Shown: positions 7,858 to 16,965, counted from the first letter of the stretch. The stretch is DNA of 37,782 nt from an uncultured Lachnospiraceae bacterium (GCA_946566685.1 CAMNXA010000028.1:1-37782); one strand, 5' to 3'. The notes: generated by a model not told the origin, from the sequence alone. Translations and numbers: made by a program.

Positions 7858-8778
7858 ATGGTTAAACGGATTTTAGACTGTAAAGCATCTGATTTGATGA
7901 ATTATAGTCCGAGAGAGATTTTAGAATCTGTCGCAGCCAGTGAAGGGCGCGTGATGATGGGGGAGTGTATCGGTATCACACAGCCGCTTTTGACAGACAT
8001 CACCAATGCGGAAGTAGTGTCGTCCATGGGGGCAGATATTTTATTGCTCAATATGTTCGATGTGCTAAATCCTGTGATTCAGGCACTGCCTGAGGTGGAT
8101 CAGGCAGAGACCGTAAAGGAAGTCAAGCGGTTGACAGGCAGAGTAGTAGGCATCAATCTGGAACCGGTGTCGGGTGATGTGCCGGGGGATGATGAACTTT
8201 GGAAGATGACGGAAGGCAGGCGCGCCACTGCACAAAATGCGGTTCGGGCGGTGGAATTGGGGGTGGACATGATCGTTTTGACAGGAAATCCCGGCAATGG
8301 CATCAGCAATCAGGCAATCACAGATTCTCTGCGAAAGATTAAAAGCGCCGTGGGGGATAAGCTGATTCTGGCAGCAGGTAAGATGCATGCAGCGGGTGTT
8401 CTCACCGAGGCGGCGGATGAGATTATCTCCAAAAAGGATATCAAAGCTTTTCGGGAAGCAGGTGCAGATGTGATTCTACTGCCAGCGCCGGGAACCGTGC
8501 CCGGGATTACCATGGAGTATGTCAGGGAACTGGTGGGATATGCTCATAAATTAGGTGCGCTGACAATCACGGCCATCGGCACATCGCAGGAGGGGAGCGA
8601 TACATCTACCATCAGGCAGATTGCGCTCTGGTGTAAGATGACAGGGACGGATATCCATCACATCGGGGATTCCGGTTATGTGGGGATGGCACTGCCGGAG
8701 AATATCATGGCTTATTCTATCGCAATTCGCGGCATCAGGCATACCTATCATCGGATGGCGCAGTCAATCAATCGGTAG
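7858..8778 (+). CDS. TIM-barrel protein of unknown function (DUF7916-like)
   Basis: The 306-residue protein has a TIM-barrel pattern of short hydrophobic strands ending in conserved polar loops: ILLLNMFDVLNP, VVGINLEPVSGD, DMIVLTGNPGNGISN, LILAAGKMHAAG, DVILLPAPGTVPGI and ITAIGTSQEG. The pattern resembles a family often mislabelled as haloacid dehalogenase-like hydrolase or PEP phosphonomutase and found near PTS genes. I recall it as DUF7916, but that name is from memory. No PTS gene is nearby here. The GNPGNGI and GTVPGI loops look like phosphate-binding sites, so a phosphorylated substrate is a reasonable inference. The ATG at 7858 has GGAGAG 7-12 bases upstream. The MATE gene follows 53 bases downstream. 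Confidence 0.75.
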   Translation: MVKRILDCKASDLMNYSPREILESVAASEGRVMMGECIGITQPLLTDITNAEVVSSMGADILLLNMFDVLNPVIQALPEVDQAETVKEVKRLTGRVVGINLEPVSGDVPGDDELWKMTEGRRATAQNAVRAVELGVDMIVLTGNPGNGISNQAITDSLRKIKSAVGDKLILAAGKMHAAGVLTEAADEIISKKDIKAFREAGADVILLPAPGTVPGITMEYVRELVGYAHKLGALTITAIGTSQEGSDTSTIRQIALWCKMTGTDIHHIGDSGYVGMALPENIMAYSIAIRGIRHTYHRMAQSINR

Positions 8779-8831
8779 AAGGGGAATAGCCTGCATGTTC
8801 GAAAAATGGCAGCATCGTGGAGGGGGATACC

Positions 8832-10163
8832 ATGAAAAGCCTTACAAAGGGAAAGCCGGTCAGAGTCATACTATTATTTGCGATACCGCTATACATAGGG
8901 CAGTTATTTCAACTCTGCTACAGCTTGATTGATACCAGGATCATAGGCAGTATATTGGGGGAAGTATCGCTTGCCGCGGTGGGCGCGACTACATCTTTGA
9001 GTGATATGCTGATAGAGTTTCTGAATGGCATTGTGTGTGGATTTGGGATTATCATTGCCACTTTCTTTGGCGCGGATGACGGGGAGAAAATGCAAAAAGC
9101 GGTGGGCGGAAGTATTGTGCTTGGTGTTGTAGCCACGCTTGTGATCAGTTTGGCCAGTCTGCTTTTTCTGCCAGAGATTCTTGGAATATTGCATGTATCA
9201 GAAGAATTGATGCCGCAGTCGGCTGCATATATCAGAATTATCCTGGCCGGATTGCTTGCGACCACGCTTTATAATATTTGCGCAGCAATCCTACGGGCGA
9301 TAGGGGATTCTTATACGCCGCTGGTATTTCTGGTGATTTCCAATCTTTTAAATATTTTGTTGGACTATGTGTGTATTGCCTGTTTACAGATGGGGGTTTC
9401 CGGCGCCGCCTATGCAACGGTTTTTTCCCAGGCATTGTCGGCGGTTCTGTGCTTTTTGTATATGCGAAGAAAATATCCGCAGCTTAAGATAGGCGGAGGA
9501 AATCTTCTGCCGGATAAGGTGGTTTACAGGCAGCTTTTGCCCACAGGGCTATCCATGGGATTTATGATCTCCTTTGTAACGTTGGGATCACTTGCTTTGC
9601 AGACATGTATCAATACATTTGGAACCAATATTATTGTAGCACATACGGCTGCAAGAAAAGCCACATCGCTTTTCCTGACGCCATTCTTTTCCCTGGGATC
9701 AGCGCTGTCCACTTATTGCGGACAGAATCTGGGAGCAAAAGAATATGGAAGAATCCGGAAGGGGATTACAGATACCATCAAGCTTTCTCTGGTGTGGTGT
9801 GTGATTGTCCTTTTGGTGGTGTTTTCCCTTTCGCCTCTTATCATTGGCGGCATTACGGCCAGTTCGGAGGGAGAGATCATAGAAACGGCATCTCTTTATC
9901 TGAAGGTAAACGCAGTCTTTTATTTTCTGCCGGCAGTCATCTGTATTCTGCGAAATAGTATGCAGGGATTTGGGGATACGAAGACCCCACTGCTTTCCAG
10001 CTTTATTGAACTTGCCGGAAAGGCTGCGATTGCTTATCTGCTTGCACCGGTGATCGGATACATGGGTGTTATTATCTCGGAACCGGTCGTTTGGATGTTT
10101 ATGGTGATTCCGCTGCTCATCGGGATAGCGAGAAATCCGGTCATCAGGGAAAATAGTCTGTAA
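8832..10163 (+). CDS. MATE family efflux transporter
   Basis: The 443-residue membrane protein shows about twelve hydrophobic segments in two related halves, the MATE pattern. The first half begins with PLYIGQLFQLCYSLIDTRIIG, the typical MATE opening segment, and includes LRAIGDSYTPLVFL. The second half has the matching LRNSMQGFGDTKTPLLSS. These repeated G-D-T/S-x-x-P loops are diagnostic. Such proteins exchange Na+ or H+ for drugs or metabolites at the cytoplasmic membrane. The ATG at 8832 follows GGAGGGGG. A GTG at 8817 would place the start before that site. It may be cotranscribed with the gene upstream. Confidence 0.93.
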   Translation: MKSLTKGKPVRVILLFAIPLYIGQLFQLCYSLIDTRIIGSILGEVSLAAVGATTSLSDMLIEFLNGIVCGFGIIIATFFGADDGEKMQKAVGGSIVLGVVATLVISLASLLFLPEILGILHVSEELMPQSAAYIRIILAGLLATTLYNICAAILRAIGDSYTPLVFLVISNLLNILLDYVCIACLQMGVSGAAYATVFSQALSAVLCFLYMRRKYPQLKIGGGNLLPDKVVYRQLLPTGLSMGFMISFVTLGSLALQTCINTFGTNIIVAHTAARKATSLFLTPFFSLGSALSTYCGQNLGAKEYGRIRKGITDTIKLSLVWCVIVLLVVFSLSPLIIGGITASSEGEIIETASLYLKVNAVFYFLPAVICILRNSMQGFGDTKTPLLSSFIELAGKAAIAYLLAPVIGYMGVIISEPVVWMFMVIPLLIGIARNPVIRENSL

Positions 10164-10187
10164 AAAATACTGAAATAGGCGTATAAT
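10159..10187 (+). promoter_or_regulatory. Possible promoter of the first chemoreceptor gene
   Basis: A consensus -10 box TATAAT stands at 10182-10187. The hexamer 17 bases upstream (TGTAAA, 10159-10164) is a weak -35 and overlaps the end of the MATE gene. Start codon at 10234. Confidence 0.5.
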
Positions 10188-10233
10188 AATATAGAAGGAT
10201 ACCAAATTTTAAGGATAGTAAGGGGAATGTATC

Positions 10234-11958
10234 ATGAAGATGAAAGTGAGACGATTCAGCATTCGATGGAAAATATTAATTCCGGCTACTTTTCTGATTA
10301 TTGCCATGTGCGTGGTCATAGGGTTAAATGCCTATTTTCGTATCAAAACGGGCATGATTCAGCTGGGTGTGGAAGAAGCGCAGATGGCGGCTTCTATTGC
10401 TGGATTTGTGGTAGATGGGGATGCGCTTTCCGGTGTCGGAACGGGATTTGAGGATACGGAGGAGTATCAGGATAACCGGGCTGCGCTCAAACAGGTTCAG
10501 GATTTATGCGGCATCGCCTTTTTATATACTTTACATACGGATGATAACGTTCATCTCTATTATGGCATAGATACGGATGACAGCGCAGGAAAGAGGAGTC
10601 CGGGGGATGCCTTTGAGGGGGAATATGCAGAATTTGCAGAGGTGTTTGCCGGGGAGGAATATGTGCAGGATTATATTGACGAAACAACAGATGGCAGCCT
10701 GATTTCAGCGTATCTGCCGATAAAGGACAGTTCCGGGAAGGTAGTTGCCATACTGGGATGTGACTATGACGCATCCTATGTAGTCGGTCGGATTGAAGGT
10801 GCGCGTAACAGTATATTTCAGATTTCAGGCATCTGTCTTGTGATCGTTCTTCTGATACTGAATATTATTGTAAACCGTATCATGAAAAGCCTGAAGAAAG
10901 TTGATTGTAAAATATATGATCTGGTACATAATGAGGGAGACTTAACACAAAAACTGGATATTTCTTCCGGTGATGAACTGGAACTGATCTCGGAAAATAT
11001 TAATACGCTGCTCGAATATATCAGGGCAATCATGACTAACATATCCAATAACTCTGCACAGCTGGGGACATCCACCGGAACGATTGCAGGAAGTCTTATC
11101 AGTGCCAAGGACAATATCTCAGACATATCTGCGACCATGGAGCAGATGAGTGCCGCCATGGAGGAAACCAGCGCTTCTCTGTATCAGGTAGATGAGTCGG
11201 TGGCTCATATCACGCAGAGCATCGGCAGTATTTCCGAAAAGGCTTCCAGTGAGCGGAATGCGGCGGCGGAGATTCTGCAAAAAGTACAGAGCATTTATGA
11301 AACGGCGGAAACGGACAGAATGAAAGCGGAACGGCAGGCAGCGGAAATGTCGCAGAATATGGATGAGCGAATCCAGCGCTCCAAGGCGGTGGAGCAGATT
11401 AATATTTTGACGACAGAGATTATTAATATTACAGACCAGACAAGCCTGCTTGCTCTGAATGCAAGCATTGAGGCGGCAAGGGCCGGTGAGGCCGGCAGAG
11501 GGTTCGCTGTGGTAGCAAGCGAGATAGGAGCGCTTGCAGATAATTCTGCCCGGGCGGCTGAGGGGATTCAGAAAGTCAGTAAAGAGGTGATCCATGCGGT
11601 CAATGAACTGGCCAGTGAATCGGAGCAGATGATTCGTTTTATGAATGAGACTGCAATGGCCGGTTATGAGATACTGTTGGACAACAGCCTGAATTATAAA
11701 AATGATGTGAGTCATTTGAGTGAAACCATGAGTGGGTTTGCAGACGAGAGTTTGGATTTGAATAGAAATATCGACAGTATCAAGGAAGCTTTGGATGCTG
11801 TCAGCATAGCTGTGGAAGAGAGCGCGAAAGGTGTTGTCAGCGTTACGGAAATGGCATCCGATATGTCTATGAGTATGGAAAACATCAAGGGTGAGGCCGA
11901 AAACAATAAGGAGGTAGCCGGACAGCTGGAAGGAGAAGTCCGGAAATTCAAGCTATGA
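10234..11958 (+). CDS. Methyl-accepting chemotaxis protein with single Cache-like sensor
   Basis: This 574-residue chemoreceptor signals to CheA and CheW. Visible layout: TM1 at about 13-34, an external sensor of about 160 residues that reads as a single Cache domain ([20 protein letters not shown] near its end), TM2 at about 195-216, a HAMP domain to about 270, then a long coiled-coil signalling domain. The conserved hairpin tip ([19 protein letters not shown]) is at about 404-422 and is intact. There is no C-terminal pentapeptide for CheR tethering. The stop overlaps the start of the GNAT gene (ATGA), so the two are translationally coupled. The ligand is unknown. Confidence 0.94.
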   Translation: MKMKVRRFSIRWKILIPATFLIIAMCVVIGLNAYFRIKTGMIQLGVEEAQMAASIAGFVVDGDALSGVGTGFEDTEEYQDNRAALKQVQDLCGIAFLYTLHTDDNVHLYYGIDTDDSAGKRSPGDAFEGEYAEFAEVFAGEEYVQDYIDETTDGSLISAYLPIKDSSGKVVAILGCDYDASYVVGRIEGARNSIFQISGICLVIVLLILNIIVNRIMKSLKKVDCKIYDLVHNEGDLTQKLDISSGDELELISENINTLLEYIRAIMTNISNNSAQLGTSTGTIAGSLISAKDNISDISATMEQMSAAMEETSASLYQVDESVAHITQSIGSISEKASSERNAAAEILQKVQSIYETAETDRMKAERQAAEMSQNMDERIQRSKAVEQINILTTEIINITDQTSLLALNASIEAARAGEAGRGFAVVASEIGALADNSARAAEGIQKVSKEVIHAVNELASESEQMIRFMNETAMAGYEILLDNSLNYKNDVSHLSETMSGFADESLDLNRNIDSIKEALDAVSIAVEESAKGVVSVTEMASDMSMSMENIKGEAENNKEVAGQLEGEVRKFKL

Positions 11959-12395
11959 TTCGGGAAGCATTGAGGGAAGATCTGCATCAGGTATTGGAGT
12001 TATATCTGTGTCTGCATGAGGAAGCCATTCCCCAGGAGTCGGAGCATCTGACACGCACTTGGGAACAGATCATACAGGACGAGAATCATCATCTGATCGT
12101 CAATGAAATGGATGGCAGGATCGTATCCTCCTGTGTATGTGTGATTATTCCCAACCTGACCAGAAATGTGCGGCCTTATGCCTTTGTTGAAAATGTAGTC
12201 ACCCATGAGGATTACAGGAAGCGGGGACTGGCTTCGGCCTGTCTGGCGTATGCAAAACAGATCGCGCAGGAGAAGCATTGTTATAAGATGATGCTGCTGA
12301 CCGGGAGTAAGAAGCCTGAGACATTGGAATTCTATAGGCAGGCGGGTTATAACAGCACGGATAAGACGGCGTTTATACAGTGGATAGATATGTGA
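11955..12395 (+). CDS. GNAT family N-acetyltransferase
   Basis: The 146-residue protein has the GNAT fold: [16 protein letters not shown] at the start, the strand ending in [27 protein letters not shown] with the acetyl-CoA pyrophosphate loop (R/Q-x-x-G-x-G/A, here RKRGLA near residue 92), and the C-terminal [10 protein letters not shown] motif. It transfers an acetyl group from acetyl-CoA to an amine on an unknown substrate. It overlaps the chemoreceptor stop by four bases and precedes two radical SAM genes by 54 bases, so all four may be one transcript. Confidence 0.9.
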   Translation: MIREALREDLHQVLELYLCLHEEAIPQESEHLTRTWEQIIQDENHHLIVNEMDGRIVSSCVCVIIPNLTRNVRPYAFVENVVTHEDYRKRGLASACLAYAKQIAQEKHCYKMMLLTGSKKPETLEFYRQAGYNSTDKTAFIQWIDM

Positions 12396-12449
12396 CGGTG
12401 AAGTGAAGGATCAGGAACGTTACAGGCTGGCAGCAGCTGGGAGAGGGGT

Positions 12450-13352
12450 ATGAAAGTTTCTTCTTTTTTGTATTTTGCAGGATTTGGGATGGAAACGATA
12501 TTGTTTCGCAGGAAAAAACCTATCCTGGGCACAGTGATCGTTACGGATAAGTGCAATTTGCAGTGCAGGCACTGTTCTGTCAATAATATTACCGCAGTGG
12601 TTCATCCTTTTCACCAGATTCAGGAGGAGATGAGGCAGTTATATGACATGGGCGTGCGTATCTTATTTTTCTGCGGCGGAGAGACCTTTTTGTGGAAAGA
12701 TGGTGACAGGGGTCTGCGGGATCTGGTGATCGAGGCAAAGCGGATGGGATTTCTGATTGTCAATGTGGTCACGAACGGCACTTTTCCTCTTGATCTGCCG
12801 GAAGCGGATCTGATCCTGTTAAGTCTGGATGGGGACAGGGAGCGTCATAATGCAATCAGAGGCGATACCTATGATACGATCATGGACAATATTGAAAAGG
12901 CCACAGCTGATAATATCTGTTTTTATATGGCGGTCAACCGGATCAATCAGGATGCCATTCGTCATGTGTGTCTGACTGCAAAGCGTATGTCCAATGTCCG
13001 GGCAGTCTCTTTTAACTTTCATACGCCTTATCCGGATACCAGGGATCTGGCCCTTAGCAGGGAAGAGAAGGCGGCCTGCTGTGAGACGATCGCGCAGATG
13101 ATGGGGGAAGGTGCGCCGGTCTTTAATTTAAAGAGCGCTTTCCCCTATCTGATTGACAATAGCTTTCCCACGCCCTGTCATCAGTGCGTTGTAATCGAGA
13201 ATGGCAAGGTGAGCATCTGCGGACGTTGTATTGAGGTGCCGGGATTGTGTGAACAGTGCGGGTATTTTTTTGTGGCGGAATATACACTTTTGTTTCGTGG
13301 AAACATTAAGATTATGCTGGAGATGCTTAAGACTTATTTAAAATACATATAG
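12450..13352 (+). CDS. Radical SAM protein with three C-terminal CXXC pairs
   Basis: The radical SAM site CX3CX2C is at Cys35, Cys39 and Cys42 (CNLQCRHC), followed by the SAM-binding CGGET motif near residue 76 and NGT at about 110. Past the barrel lie six cysteines in three CX2C pairs: 243/246, 257/260 and 267/270. This could hold an auxiliary iron-sulfur cluster as in SPASM or twitch proteins, although the spacing does not match the SPASM consensus I know, or it could bind zinc. The last 25 residues are hydrophobic or basic. At 300 residues it is a short enzyme. The ATG at 12450 follows GAGAGGGG. The next gene starts 8 bases after the stop, so the two enzymes probably act together. Substrate unknown. 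Confidence 0.9.
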   Translation: MKVSSFLYFAGFGMETILFRRKKPILGTVIVTDKCNLQCRHCSVNNITAVVHPFHQIQEEMRQLYDMGVRILFFCGGETFLWKDGDRGLRDLVIEAKRMGFLIVNVVTNGTFPLDLPEADLILLSLDGDRERHNAIRGDTYDTIMDNIEKATADNICFYMAVNRINQDAIRHVCLTAKRMSNVRAVSFNFHTPYPDTRDLALSREEKAACCETIAQMMGEGAPVFNLKSAFPYLIDNSFPTPCHQCVVIENGKVSICGRCIEVPGLCEQCGYFFVAEYTLLFRGNIKIMLEMLKTYLKYI

Positions 13353-13360
13353 GATGATTT

Positions 13361-14614
13361 ATGAGTGCGATTACGAACCTGACAAGGACATGGCTGACCC
13401 GCTCGGTGAAGCCGTTTCTTTTTACAAATGAATATGATCAGCGGCTGCCTTATGAGACCTGTGAAAATCTGGGATTATATATTCATATCCCTTTCTGTGA
13501 GAGCGTCTGTAATTTCTGTCCTTATTGTAAGACAGTGTACTCTGAGACATTGTGCGACCATTACCTCGATGCATTGCTTCAGGAGATACATATGGTGGGG
13601 CGGCAGATGGAAGGGGAAAAGACGGTCACCAGTCTGTATTTTGGCGGCGGGACGCCTGCCCTGGCGGCTGACAGAATCGGAGAAATCATCGAGGCGGTCG
13701 GGGAATATTTTATTATCACAGAGGGCATTGGGGTGGAACTGCATCCGGACAATGTGAAGGTTCCTGTGCTGCGGATGCTGCATGCGGCGGGGGTTACTAA
13801 GATCAGCATTGGCATACAGTCTTTTCAGGAAAAGTTCCAGCAGGTTTTAGGACGAAAACCGGTAGACTTGCCGGCCATGAAAGCGGCTTTGCAGGAAGTA
13901 CCCTTTGAGACTGTGTCTATGGATTTTATCTTTGCGCTTCCGGGGCAGAGTTTTGAGGACTTAAGGACAGATATTGACAGCGCCTTTGCCAACGGGGCAA
14001 ACCATATCGCGATATATCCTTTTATTGATTTTACTTTTACGGAAAGTTCTGTTCGGATCCAGCCCAAGAAGAAAAAGCGCAAACTGCTCGATGATATTAC
14101 CAGATATTGTCTGGGCCGGGGATATGTCCGCAGTTCCATCTGGACATTTGCCAAAGAAGAGGAGGCCAGATACTCTTCCATGACCAGGGATAACTTTCTG
14201 GGATTCGGCTGTTCGGCGACCACGCTCTTAAAAGAGCAGTTCAAGATCAATACTTTTTCCGTGGAAGCGTATTGTGAGAGGATTCAAAGTGGTAAACTGC
14301 CGACATCCCTGACGCTTCGTTTTACCAGGCGGCAGCGGATGGTGTATTATCTGTTCTGGACTGCTTACAGTACCCGGGTGGATGCTGCGGAGTTTGAGAG
14401 ATTTTTTGGCGTTTCCTTAAGGCGGATGTATGGAACAGCGCTGCTGATGGCACGGCTGCTGGGGTTAGTGACCTGGGAAGACAATCTCTATACAATGACG
14501 CTGAAAGGGGCATTCTATTATCATTATTATGAAAAATTCTATACGCTGGCTTATATAGATAAAATGTGGGGCATCATGCGCAGGGAAGCTTTCCCGGAAC
14601 AGATCCGGCTGTGA
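13361..14614 (+). CDS. HemN/HemW-like radical SAM protein
   Basis: The 417-residue protein belongs to the coproporphyrinogen III oxidase-like radical SAM group. YIHIPFCESVCNFCPYC gives the cluster cysteines Cys46, Cys50 and Cys53, with Cys56 close to the fourth cysteine of HemN. FGGGTP, ELHPDN, KISIGIQSF and the MDFIFALPGQ segment follow in the usual order, and a HemN C-terminal-type domain occupies about 300-400. The group contains true oxidases, the haem chaperone HemW, haem-degrading enzymes and class C methyltransferases. The adjacent second radical SAM gene and the lack of any haem gene nearby argue against plain HemW. Function is open. Confidence 0.88.
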   Translation: MSAITNLTRTWLTRSVKPFLFTNEYDQRLPYETCENLGLYIHIPFCESVCNFCPYCKTVYSETLCDHYLDALLQEIHMVGRQMEGEKTVTSLYFGGGTPALAADRIGEIIEAVGEYFIITEGIGVELHPDNVKVPVLRMLHAAGVTKISIGIQSFQEKFQQVLGRKPVDLPAMKAALQEVPFETVSMDFIFALPGQSFEDLRTDIDSAFANGANHIAIYPFIDFTFTESSVRIQPKKKKRKLLDDITRYCLGRGYVRSSIWTFAKEEEARYSSMTRDNFLGFGCSATTLLKEQFKINTFSVEAYCERIQSGKLPTSLTLRFTRRQRMVYYLFWTAYSTRVDAAEFERFFGVSLRRMYGTALLMARLLGLVTWEDNLYTMTLKGAFYYHYYEKFYTLAYIDKMWGIMRREAFPEQIRL

Positions 14615-14654
14615 ACTATTCATGCAGAGAGTCAGATGACCGTTTACAGCGCAG

Positions 14655-15881
14655 TCATTGATCTTTGAAATAAGCTGCGGACAGGAATCCGATCACGCAT
14701 ACGATGACGCCGGTGGGAAGCAGGACAAGGGCAGCAGCCCCGCAGAACCTGTCAAAAAGAAAGCCATATACCATCTGCCCGATGGGCTGGACACATAAGG
14801 TAATCGCTGATGTATAAGCCATCACTTTGCCAATCAGGTGGTTCGGTGTCCTTTGCTGGATCAAAGAGACGGCGTAGATGGAAAAAATGCTGATGATGAT
14901 CTGCATGCCGCCGAAGGAAAGCAGGGTGATGCCATACATTAGCAGGGGACTGACCGGAAACAGGAAGGCGATTCCGGCGGGCAATATAAAAGCGCCCAGT
15001 AAGACCAGCAGGGCAGGGATGCAGCGAGTCTTCAGTTTGGAACTGAGAAGTCCGGCCAGGATACTGCCGATGATGGTTGCGACTGCCAGGACGCTCTCTG
15101 CTGCGCCGTAGTACCTGGCGTTCAGCAGCAGGACTGCGCGCACGAGAAAGGGCAGCCCCACCATAAGGAGTCCCATCACAAAAAATCTGGAGACAGCGGT
15201 TAAGAGAAGCAGTTTGGACACGAAGGACTGCTCCCGGAACATATAGTGCATACTTTCCATAAAATCCTGACGGATGATGGAGAGTATGCCTTTTTCGTGT
15301 GGGGGACGTTCATAGGATAAGCGGATGAAACATTCGAACAGGGCGGTGGTAAAGAAACACCCCACACTGGCCAGCATCACGGGGCGCAGGCCGAACGCAG
15401 TATACAGGATACCACCCAGCATGGGCGCCGTCAGATAGGACAGAGAAGCAATCTGGTTTACCACAGCGTTGCCCTTGAGGATATTGTCGCCGGTCAGCAT
15501 TGTGGGAATACAGGCCTGTACGGTAGGAGTCTCAAAGGCGCCTAAGATGGACAGGAGGACGAGCAGGACACTGATCACAGAGAGGTCGTTTTGACCGGTT
15601 AAAAGCAGAACCGCGCATAACACAAAAACACCGGATAACGTATCCAGAGCCACCATGATATTGCGGCGGTTACTTCTGTCGGCCAGGATGCCGCCGAAGG
15701 GGGAGAGCAGGATGGTGGGAATGGTGGCCAGAGAAAGAATCCCTGCAAACACGGCGGCGGAACCGGTTACGTCCAGCACATACATGGACAGGGCCAGTTT
15801 GAGGATAAAATTGCCGAACAGGGACGTCAGCTGGCCTGAGATTAACAGGATGAAATTGGGGGTAAATAGTTTTTGTTTCAT
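14655..15881 (-). CDS. MFS transporter (drug-exporter type)
   Basis: The 408-residue protein has about twelve hydrophobic segments. The loop between segments 2 and 3 carries the MFS signature GGILADRSNRRN. The overall sequence resembles 12-segment macrolide/multidrug exporters. It exports an unknown compound by proton antiport, as inferred from the family. Its ATG overlaps the TetR stop in the pattern ATGA, with AAAGGAGAG as ribosome site, so the repressor and exporter form one minus-strand operon. It converges with the HemN-like gene, and I see no clear terminator in the 40 bases between them. Confidence 0.93.
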   Translation of the reverse strand: MKQKLFTPNFILLISGQLTSLFGNFILKLALSMYVLDVTGSAAVFAGILSLATIPTILLSPFGGILADRSNRRNIMVALDTLSGVFVLCAVLLLTGQNDLSVISVLLVLLSILGAFETPTVQACIPTMLTGDNILKGNAVVNQIASLSYLTAPMLGGILYTAFGLRPVMLASVGCFFTTALFECFIRLSYERPPHEKGILSIIRQDFMESMHYMFREQSFVSKLLLLTAVSRFFVMGLLMVGLPFLVRAVLLLNARYYGAAESVLAVATIIGSILAGLLSSKLKTRCIPALLVLLGAFILPAGIAFLFPVSPLLMYGITLLSFGGMQIIISIFSIYAVSLIQQRTPNHLIGKVMAYTSAITLCVQPIGQMVYGFLFDRFCGAAALVLLPTGVIVCVIGFLSAAYFKDQ

Positions 15882-16537
15882 AGTTTAGACTCTCCTTTAT
15901 CTGTAAGGTCTGTTATCAGCTGCTCGGTGAAAGATATGCTGTCCGCATCATAGAGCGGCAGGCCCATTTGAGATAGTACTTCCATGACAAAGCGGTACTT
16001 GTGGAGCAGTTCTTCCTCGGTCGCAGGGAAAACCGAGGGCAGCATCCAGAAATTGACTAACGGCAGCAGTTCGGACAATTCCTTTGGATATTCTGTTATG
16101 ATAGAACCGTCCCGTACGCCTTCTTCTATCAGTTCCAGCCACAATGGCGTCAGGACGTGCCGGTTGTTGGCAACAGCGGAGGCCAGGATGCGGGGATCTT
16201 TTAGGATGGAGACGGCCTGTCTGTTCAGGGTATTGCGCTTCTCGTCTGACTGGTTTAGGGCGAGTAAGGCTCTGATCTTTTCGAGGCCGCTTAGGTCATC
16301 CCTTTCTCTGATGGCTTCAAAGGGGTTGTTTTCAAAGAACAGCTGGTTCCCCAGGGCGTGCATGACTTCTTCCTTGCTCTCAAAAAAGCGGTAGAACATG
16401 CCCTTGGCACCGCCTGCAAGTTCCATGATGTCGGAGACGGAAGATGCCTCATAGCCTTTGGAAAGAAAGAGGGATTGTGCGGCGTTTAAGATTTCCTGTT
16501 TCCATTGTTCCGGTGTTTTTTTGACTGGTCGTGCCAT
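15878..16537 (-). CDS. TetR family transcriptional repressor
   Basis: The 219-residue protein has the N-terminal TetR helix-turn-helix: KQEILNAAQSLFLSKGYEAS, then SVSDIMELAGGAKGMFYRFF and ESKEEVMHAL (about residues 10-60). The C-terminal part is a ligand-binding helical domain. I chose the ATG at 16537 because AAAGGAG lies just upstream. The frame is open another 26 codons, but these lie in the likely leader. It probably represses itself and the MFS gene through the palindrome at 16618-16652 and releases it when the exported compound binds. Confidence 0.93.
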   Translation of the reverse strand: MARPVKKTPEQWKQEILNAAQSLFLSKGYEASSVSDIMELAGGAKGMFYRFFESKEEVMHALGNQLFFENNPFEAIRERDDLSGLEKIRALLALNQSDEKRNTLNRQAVSILKDPRILASAVANNRHVLTPLWLELIEEGVRDGSIITEYPKELSELLPLVNFWMLPSVFPATEEELLHKYRFVMEVLSQMGLPLYDADSISFTEQLITDLTDKGESKL

Positions 16538-16617
16538 GGTGGTTACTCCTTTTTTGATGGGATTTTGGTTGTTTTGCATATGAGGTGTCATGCAATTTAA
16601 TCTCTGCGTGTGCATTT

Positions 16618-16652
16618 ATGATAGTTATTGACTATTGGTCAATAACTATCAT
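16618..16652. promoter_or_regulatory. Perfect 15-bp inverted repeat, TetR operator with promoter
   Basis: ATGATAGTTATTGAC at 16618-16632 is followed by a 5-base spacer and its exact reverse complement at 16638-16652. On the minus strand TTGACC (complement of 16637-16642) could be the -35 of the TetR-MFS promoter, with an A/T-rich -10 about 17 bases on. A repressor bound here would block it. Confidence 0.85.
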
Positions 16653-16704
16653 ACACGAATGGGAAGAAGGAGTCAATAGGGAAAAGGAGTATGATTTTTA
16701 AGTA

Positions 16705-16733
16705 TGTTATTTTGTATAGGTATCTGCTATAAT
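16705..16733 (+). promoter_or_regulatory. Extended -10 promoter before the second chemoreceptor
   Basis: TGC-TATAAT at 16725-16733 is a consensus extended -10. The -35 region (TGTTAT at 16705-16710) is weak, which such promoters tolerate. Transcription would begin near 16740, leaving a leader of about 225 bases before the start codon at 16966. A 63-codon open frame in this leader (16704-16895) shows no coding signs. Confidence 0.6.
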
Positions 16734-16743
16734 AGATGCAAGT

Positions 16744-16846
16744 TATGGATTTGCTTTTTGTGGGAAAAAAGTTCTTATAGGGGAATCCATATCCGGAGAC
16801 AATTAGAAAAACAGTTGCATCGACTGCAAACTAACTGTCAGGCAGT
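16744..16846 (+). ncRNA. Structured leader, candidate cis-regulatory RNA
   Basis: TATGGATT (16744-16751) pairs exactly with AATCCATA (16784-16791) and encloses a smaller CTTTTT/AAAAAG hairpin. Further on, ACAGTT (16811-16816) can pair with AACTGT (16833-16838) and TTGCA (16815-16819) with TGCAA (16825-16829). ACTGC (16823-16827) can instead pair with GCAGT (16842-16846). The alternatives are mutually exclusive. I could not match it to the GEMM (c-di-GMP) or any other riboswitch consensus, so this is a structural observation only. Confidence 0.35.
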
Positions 16847-16965
16847 ATTGAAAAGGGAGAAAGTACCATATATAATGTTAAATAGGGTATGTTGAATCGT
16901 TTGTTTTAGGGAGATGTTGTTATTTCACATTACGGTGTAAAATTGCAAGAAAGGATACGGAAATT

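Noticed and set aside
12396..12449. RiPP precursor peptide between GNAT and the first radical SAM gene
   Set aside because: The 54-base gap is too short and has no start with a ribosome site leading to a Cys, Ser or Thr-rich peptide.
16704..16895. Small protein of 63 residues in the chemoreceptor leader
   Set aside because: It begins before the promoter -10 box, has no ribosome site, and its composition is not protein-like.
16740..16965. c-di-GMP (GEMM) riboswitch
   Set aside because: The leader has GCAAAC, but the rest of the GEMM core and the tetraloop-receptor pattern are not there.
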